A stretch of 10,888 bases of DNA from Spirochaetales bacterium (GTDB lineage: Bacteria > Spirochaetota > Spirochaetia > DSM-27196 > PWMO01): contig SKLB01000101.1 of the NCBI GenBank assembly GCA_007123465.1, forward strand, positions 1 to 10,888. The letters are read 5' to 3'. Shown here piece after piece: positions 6,433 through 10,888 of this stretch. Position numbers and translations under genes: made by a program. Numbering within the stretch: position 1 is the first letter of the stretch; each line of letters starts with the position of its first letter. Under the pieces are notes generated by a model that worked only from the letters and a program-made list of their open reading frames with translations, ran no database searches and was not told where the DNA came from.

Positions 6433-8223
6433 GTGAATATCCTTTCTCTCAGCGCTGTCGGCAAAGCGGTTGGCGGCGAGCCCTTGTTCGAGGATGTCAC
6501 AATCGGTTTCGAGCAGGGAGAAAAGGTCGGCCTGGTCGGCCGCAACGGATCCGGCAAGACTACCTTGCTGCGAATGCTGGCCGGGGAGATCGAGCCCGAT
6601 GAGGGCCAGATCGTGCGCAGCCGAGGCCTGCGCTTTGCCGCGCTGCCGCAGCGCCCCGGCGTGGTAACCGGGATGACAGTTGCCGGGTTTCTCTACGCCG
6701 ACGGGCACGGCGCGGATGAGTCCGAGGAGCAGGCAGCGGCGCTGCAGCGCTACCGCGCGATCTGTGACCAGCTCGGTCTGCACGACACAACGCAGCAGTT
6801 GCAGACGCTTTCAGGCGGGATGCTCAAGAAGGCTGCGGTTGCGCGCTGTCTGGCTCTGAGCAGCGACGTGATGATACTGGACGAGCCCACCAACCACCTC
6901 GATATCAACACCGTGACCTGGCTCGAGCAGCAACTCAAGACGTCAGCAAGCGGGTTTGTGCTTGTCACGCACGATCGCTACATTCTGGACGCAGTCTGCG
7001 ACACCATTCTGGAGATAGACCAGCGGCGGATCTACCGCTATCCGGGGAACTACTCAACCTATCTGCAGCGCAGGGCTGAACGGCAGAACCAGAGTGACCG
7101 CGCCCAACAACACCGGATAGCGACACTCAGAACCGAACTGGAATGGCTGCAGCGCGGCGCCAAGGCGCGGACGGGGAAAGACAAGCAGCGCAAGCAGCGG
7201 ATCGGAGCTTTGCTCGACAGCGGCGAAGAGCCCGAGGCGCGCATGCAGCCATTGCCGACCGCGCAGCGCAGACTCGGAAAGAAAGCGTTGGAGCTCAACG
7301 ACGTTGCCAAGAGTTACGATTCGGTCCCCGTGATCTCGGGATTCTCGTACCGTTTTACACCCGGTGAACGGGTGGGAATTATCGGCCCCAACGGATCGGG
7401 AAAGTCCACTTTCCTCGACATGATAGCGGGTCGGACGCGGCCGGACCGCGGCACCGTCGAGCCGGGAGAGACCACCGTGTTTGCCTATTTTGATCAGACC
7501 GGCGCACGGATCGATGAAGAGCTAACCGCGCTGGACTACATGAAACACCACGCCGAGCGCATTCGCATTGATCGGGACACCACCGTTTCGGTCGAGCAGT
7601 TTCTCGAACGCTTTCTGTTCCCGCGTTCGATGTTCTCGCTACCGCTTGCTCGACTCTCCGGCGGCGAGTTTCGCCGGCTCTACCTCATTCGTCTGCTGGC
7701 AACCGCGCCTAATTTTCTGCTGCTCGACGAGCCCACCAATGACCTGGACATCGACACACTGCGCGTATTGGAGCAGTACCTGGAGGACTTTGACGGCTGT
7801 GTCCTGATGGTATCTCACGATCGGGCGCTGCTGAATCGTCTCACCGATTCGCTGTTCATCTTTGGCGGCGATGGATCAATCCGGTTGTTTTCCGGGAGCT
7901 ACGAAGACTACTGCCGAGCTGAAAGCAGTTCTGCAGCGGCCGCCGCTCCCAGGCGGAAACCGCCTGCCGCCACCGCTGCTCGATCAGCCGGGCGTGCACG
8001 CAGCCGCGGCTTAACTTTCCGCGAGCAGCGCGAGTATCAGCTGCTGCCCGATGAGATTGCAGTTGAGGAGGCCGAGATCGAAGAGCTGGAAACGCGCTTT
8101 CAGCAGACAACTCAGGACCCCGTGCAGCTGGCGCAGGATACCCGCCGCTATCATGAACTGCGCAGCGCAGTTGAGGAGAAGACCGCTCGCTGGATCGAGC
8201 TGGCCGAACGCGCTGGGGAGTAG
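6433..8223 (+). CDS. uup: ABC-F family ATPase, Uup type
   Basis: A soluble 596-residue protein with two ATP-binding cassettes and no membrane segments. Cassette 1 has Walker A GRNGSGKT (36-43), signature LSGGM (126-130), Walker B ending ILDEPTNHLD (148-157) and switch THDR. Cassette 2 has GPNGSGKST (318-326), LSGGE (408-412), LLDEPTNDLD (430-439) and SHDR (461-464). The charged linker between them (about 215-285, with ELEWLQRGAKART) matches the Uup branch. It is followed by an Ala/Pro/Arg-rich stretch (about 497-526) and a C-terminal coiled coil (528-592), also as in Uup. ABC-F proteins act on the ribosome; Uup is additionally linked to DNA stability and transposon excision. GTG at 6433 is the start because homology begins at MNILSL; no Shine-Dalgarno sequence is seen. 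Antibiotic-resistance ABC-F proteins are an alternative, but the C-terminal domain and context favour the housekeeping type. Confidence 0.88.
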   Translation: MNILSLSAVGKAVGGEPLFEDVTIGFEQGEKVGLVGRNGSGKTTLLRMLAGEIEPDEGQIVRSRGLRFAALPQRPGVVTGMTVAGFLYADGHGADESEEQAAALQRYRAICDQLGLHDTTQQLQTLSGGMLKKAAVARCLALSSDVMILDEPTNHLDINTVTWLEQQLKTSASGFVLVTHDRYILDAVCDTILEIDQRRIYRYPGNYSTYLQRRAERQNQSDRAQQHRIATLRTELEWLQRGAKARTGKDKQRKQRIGALLDSGEEPEARMQPLPTAQRRLGKKALELNDVAKSYDSVPVISGFSYRFTPGERVGIIGPNGSGKSTFLDMIAGRTRPDRGTVEPGETTVFAYFDQTGARIDEELTALDYMKHHAERIRIDRDTTVSVEQFLERFLFPRSMFSLPLARLSGGEFRRLYLIRLLATAPNFLLLDEPTNDLDIDTLRVLEQYLEDFDGCVLMVSHDRALLNRLTDSLFIFGGDGSIRLFSGSYEDYCRAESSSAAAAAPRRKPPAATAARSAGRARSRGLTFREQREYQLLPDEIAVEEAEIEELETRFQQTTQDPVQLAQDTRRYHELRSAVEEKTARWIELAERAGE

Positions 8224-8224
8224 G

Positions 8225-8247
8225 GCAGTCCGGTATAATACCGCTGC
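8225..8247 (+). promoter_or_regulatory. Consensus -10 box embedded in an inverted repeat upstream of the vWA gene
   Basis: TATAAT (8234-8239) is a perfect -10 hexamer and sits in CGGTAT-A-ATACCG (8231-8243), a perfect palindrome around one base. The symmetry resumes outward as GCAG...CTGC (8225-8228 and 8244-8247) with two unpaired bases on the left. No good -35 is seen 16-18 bases upstream, so a promoter here would need an activator or another sigma factor. The inferred start near 8246 gives a leader of about 24 bases. Alternatively the repeat is an RNA hairpin after the ABC-F stop, but it lacks a T-run. Confidence 0.4.
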
Positions 8248-8269
8248 ACGTCCACGCCGATACTAGAGC

Positions 8270-9397
8270 GTGATGATGGCACTGATGCTCTTTTTTGCCG
8301 CGCTGAGTGTTGTCTCGGCCGAGCCTCTGCAACTACGCGATAGCGACGTGATGATTGAGCAGAGCCGCGAAGGCGGCTACAACCTTTACGTGCGCGCGCG
8401 TCCACAGATCGGCTCGGTGCTGATTACCGAGTCAACCGTTGATCCCGACCAGCGCGAGGCCAACTACGCGCTGCGTAATCCGGAGTACCATCCGGTCAAC
8501 GGTGATGAGCGCCGCATTCTGGACGGCGAGTTCCTCAACGCCCAGGCTCGCGGGCGCTACTTTCTGATAAGTTCAACGGTGCGCGAGGTTGAAGGCTTTG
8601 GCCCGGCCTACCAGCTCTTTTTGCCTTACGTGGTGGAGTACGGCTATCCGTGGTCGCGCTCGGGAGAGATGTTTCTGGGCGATAACAGCTGGATCAATAT
8701 CCGCACCTTTGAGCTCCCGTTTGCCAACTACGAGGGGGCCTTCCGCGACAACCCGTTCACCATCGTGGCCGTCCAGCCGACCCCCGAGGAGCCAACGCCG
8801 CGCACCGAGGCCGAGCCCGAGATCGAGTACCTGCCGCCGGCAGTCGAGGCGTTCGAAGAGATTGCGCGCGAGACCGACGGCGAGTTTGTGCGCGTCACCG
8901 ACGGTGACGAAATCGTCGATTCGATCAGGTCCATGATCGGGGAGCTGCCCGATGGCGGACTCGACCTGGTGCTGGTAATCGATACTACCGCCAGCATGAG
9001 CGGCAGTATTGCCGAGGTGCAGAACGAGCTGGTGCCGATGCTGCTGCGCGACATGCAGCGCCACGATCCGCTGCGCGTTGCGGTGGTCCTGTTTCGTGAT
9101 TACTACGACGAGTATCTGGTGCGACCGCTATCCTTTCAGGATGACATGGCCGTGGTGCAGCACTTTGTCGACCGCGCGCGGGCGCGTGGCGGCGGAGACA
9201 TCCCCGAAGCGGTCTACGAGGCGCTCTACACTGCGCTGGTGCGATCCGAATGGCGTCAGCCGCAGCGGCTGATAATTCTGATTGGTGACGCGCCGCCGCA
9301 TCTGCGGCCGCGCGGCGGGGTTACCCGCGATATGGTGTTTGCTGAAGCCGCCGAACGCGGCGTCACCATCCACGCTATTCTACTGCCGCACCCGTAG
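8270..9397 (+). CDS. Predicted exported von Willebrand factor A domain protein
   Basis: A 375-residue protein of unknown function. Residues 1-17 form a hydrophobic signal-peptide-like segment ending VSA before Glu18, but without the usual positive charge at its start. Residues 18-165 are an unassigned domain, rich in aromatic and acidic residues, that I do not recognise. A Pro/Glu-rich linker follows (about 168-190). The vWA domain covers about 230-375: the metal-ion-dependent adhesion site is DTTAS (Asp238, Thr240, Ser242), with FRDYYDEY (275-282), GGGDIPEA (307-314) and LIGDAPPH (337-344). The RDYY and GGGD-PEA pattern resembles the vWA type found in alpha-kinase-linked proteins; no kinase is present here. 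Such domains bind divalent metal and partner proteins. The start could be GTG 8270, ATG 8273 or ATG 8276; a stop lies just upstream in frame. Located 46 bp after the ABC-F gene; its 3' end overlaps the GGDEF-EAL gene by 23 bp. Confidence 0.8.
   Translation: MMMALMLFFAALSVVSAEPLQLRDSDVMIEQSREGGYNLYVRARPQIGSVLITESTVDPDQREANYALRNPEYHPVNGDERRILDGEFLNAQARGRYFLISSTVREVEGFGPAYQLFLPYVVEYGYPWSRSGEMFLGDNSWINIRTFELPFANYEGAFRDNPFTIVAVQPTPEEPTPRTEAEPEIEYLPPAVEAFEEIARETDGEFVRVTDGDEIVDSIRSMIGELPDGGLDLVLVIDTTASMSGSIAEVQNELVPMLLRDMQRHDPLRVAVVLFRDYYDEYLVRPLSFQDDMAVVQHFVDRARARGGGDIPEAVYEALYTALVRSEWRQPQRLIILIGDAPPHLRPRGGVTRDMVFAEAAERGVTIHAILLPHP
9375..9397. other. Tail-to-tail overlap of the vWA and GGDEF-EAL genes
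   Basis: The vWA stop TAG (9395-9397) lies beyond the stop of the GGDEF-EAL gene (9377-9375, minus strand), so the two convergent genes share 23 bp. No terminator is visible at the junction. Confidence 0.9.
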
Positions 9398-10888
9398 ACA
9401 GTTCGGAAGCCTGTTCCGGCAGGGGGCCGCCGTGCAGCAGCTGCTGGACAGCTTCCCGGGTGACGGCACGGCCAAAATGGTAGCCTTGCAGCGAGCCACA
9501 GCGATGCTGGTTGAAATAGTCCCATTGCTCTTTGGACTCGACCCCCTCGGCAACAATCGCCAGGTTCATCGAATGCGCCAGATTGATGATCGCTTTGACA
9601 ACCTTCTGGTTGTTGAGCTGGAAGAGGTTTGTCACAAATGACAGGTCGATCTTGATTGCGTCGGCCGGAAGTTGAGACAGATAGCTGAGCGAGGAGTAGC
9701 CGGTTCCAAAGTCGTCGATAGAGATGCTCAGGCCGGGATGCCGCTGTTTCAGCTCGTTCATTTTGAGGATCGCCGCCTTGGGGGCACTCATGATGCACGA
9801 TTCGGTGATCTCAAGCTTGACATTAGCCGGATTCACTCCGCTGCGGGTTATCGCGCCACTTACAGACTCCACCAGGTCGGGTTGGTCGAACTGGCGGGGC
9901 GACAGATTGACGGCAACGTAGAGGTCCGGATAACCATCCGCGTTCCATGAGCGGATATCGCGGAGCGCAGTCTCCATGACCCAGTTCCCCAGCGGGATAA
10001 TCAGGCCGGTCTCTTCCGCAATCGGAATGAAGCGTCCCGGCTGTACCTGTCCCATCTGCGGGTGGTCCCAGCGCAGCAGCGCTTCCAGTCCGGCCACCGT
10101 CCCGTTTGCCTCCACAATCGGTTGATAGTGCAGTACAAACTCGCCACGCGCCAGCGCTGCACGGATGCCCTGTTCGAGCTCCCAGCGTTCGCGTGCGCGA
10201 GCATCCAGCTCGGCGCTGTAAAACGCAAGCCGGTTCTTGCCGGACTCCTTGGCGTGGTACATCGCCAGGTCCGCGGCTCTCGTTACAGCTTCTATCGTCG
10301 TGCCGTCGGTCGGGAACAGCGCTATGCCGATGCTCACGCCAACGGTTGCGGTCTGCCCACCCAGTTCTCCGCTTCCCGGTAGATCGTAGGGTCTGCGGAT
10401 CTCGCCGAGGATGTTGTTGGCTACCAGTGCTGCGTCACGTCTGGTGTGGACAAAGCCCAGCAGTACAACAAACTCGTCTCCGCCAAAGCGGTAGACCGCG
10501 TCGGTCTCACGCAGGGAGCGCCGCAATCGTGCGCCGGTGTCGATCAGTAGCCGATCACCGGCATCGTGGCCCAGGGTGTCGTTGACCTGTTTGAAACCGT
10601 CGAGATCGAGGAATAGCAGGGCGGCCATGCCGTTCTCGAATCGTTCCGGTCTTTCCAGCAGCCTGCGCATGTCGCCGTCAAAGAGGTCGCGATTACCCAG
10701 GCCGGTCAGTTGATCGTGATAGGCCAACTGGCGCAGCCGCCTTTCGGCGCTCTTGCGCTGGGTGATATCGCGGATGATGCACGTGAGTGTGCGACCGCGG
10801 TACTCCTTGGAGTTACCGAACGATATCTCCATCGGGGTAACCCCGCGGTGCTTGTGGCAGCCCAGTATCTCCAGCGTCCCGGCCATTC
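9375..10888 (-). CDS. PAS-GGDEF-EAL cyclic-di-GMP turnover protein, 5' end outside window
   Basis: About 503 C-terminal residues of a signalling protein; the frame is open at the right edge, so the N-terminus, probably with a fuller sensor part, is missing. Numbering from the first Met in view, residues 1-48 are the end of a PAS domain (GVTPMEISF, then IIRDITQRK). The GGDEF diguanylate cyclase domain (about 55-220) keeps the active site FGGDEF (134-139) and the product-inhibition site RETD (126-129). The EAL phosphodiesterase domain (about 237-485) keeps EAL (268-270), NLSPRQF (327-333), ITES (360-363), DDFGTGYSS (391-399), Lys412, AEGVE (446-450) and the Gln of LQGYHF (466-471). Both domains therefore look catalytically able, so it could make or break down cyclic di-GMP depending on the PAS signal. 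It likely acts on motility or surface behaviour. No partner is in view. Confidence 0.93.
   Translation of the reverse strand, partial: MAGTLEILGCHKHRGVTPMEISFGNSKEYRGRTLTCIIRDITQRKSAERRLRQLAYHDQLTGLGNRDLFDGDMRRLLERPERFENGMAALLFLDLDGFKQVNDTLGHDAGDRLLIDTGARLRRSLRETDAVYRFGGDEFVVLLGFVHTRRDAALVANNILGEIRRPYDLPGSGELGGQTATVGVSIGIALFPTDGTTIEAVTRAADLAMYHAKESGKNRLAFYSAELDARARERWELEQGIRAALARGEFVLHYQPIVEANGTVAGLEALLRWDHPQMGQVQPGRFIPIAEETGLIIPLGNWVMETALRDIRSWNADGYPDLYVAVNLSPRQFDQPDLVESVSGAITRSGVNPANVKLEITESCIMSAPKAAILKMNELKQRHPGLSISIDDFGTGYSSLSYLSQLPADAIKIDLSFVTNLFQLNNQKVVKAIINLAHSMNLAIVAEGVESKEQWDYFNQHRCGSLQGYHFGRAVTREAVQQLLHGGPLPEQASELSTGAAVE

Noticed and set aside
9435..9446. Perfect 12-bp palindrome CAGCAGCTGCTG
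   Set aside because: It lies in the coding sequence of the EAL protein tail and is explained by Gln/Leu codons; there is no T-run for a terminator.
1..10888. CRISPR array, tRNA/rRNA genes, insertion sequences or attachment sites
   Set aside because: No regularly spaced repeats, cloverleaf sequences, transposase motifs or paired long repeats were found on reading both strands.

Overview
This 10.9 kb window is gene-dense, GC-rich bacterial chromosome: seven genes run through it, with two divergent promoter regions and two tail-to-tail junctions. All recognisable genes are housekeeping or accessory-metabolic, and there are no insertion sequences, phage genes, tRNAs or CRISPR arrays. The vWA protein with a signal peptide, the TrkA/TrkH pair and the GGDEF-EAL protein fit a free-living Gram-negative-type bacterium. 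A spirochaete or a proteobacterium are both possible, but no marker here settles the phylum.

Left end, minus strand (1-2068): adenine deaminase (ade) followed by the start of guanine deaminase (guaD). The two overlap by ATGA, so they form a translationally coupled purine deamination/salvage operon. guaD runs off the left edge.

Centre (2188-6282): a CPA2/Kef-type cation:proton antiporter on the plus strand meets the trkA-trkH potassium uptake operon on the minus strand. The antiporter and trkH overlap at their 3' ends by 26 bp. trkA and trkH also overlap by ATGA. TrkA is the two-domain NAD-binding gating subunit and TrkH the membrane channel subunit, so uptake and a possible cation exit route lie side by side. 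The antiporter has Val-Asn where this superfamily normally has the ion-binding Asp pair.

Right part (6433-10888): an ABC-F ATPase of the Uup type, then a predicted exported von Willebrand factor A protein, both on the plus strand. On the minus strand, overlapping the vWA gene tail-to-tail by 23 bp, is the 3' part of a PAS-GGDEF-EAL cyclic-di-GMP protein that is cut by the right edge.

Regulatory signals: the promoters inferred for trkA and for the antiporter have the same design (TTGCGC or TTGCGG -35, extended TGn -10). Both place the predicted transcription start 0-3 nt before the start codon and have no Shine-Dalgarno sequence, so leaderless translation is likely. Small perfect palindromes lie inside the trkA promoter and around a consensus TATAAT upstream of the vWA gene. 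I see no clearly new multi-gene system. The best leads are the antiporter's altered active site, the vWA protein's unassigned N-terminal half, the leaderless promoter pair and a basic insert in TrkA.
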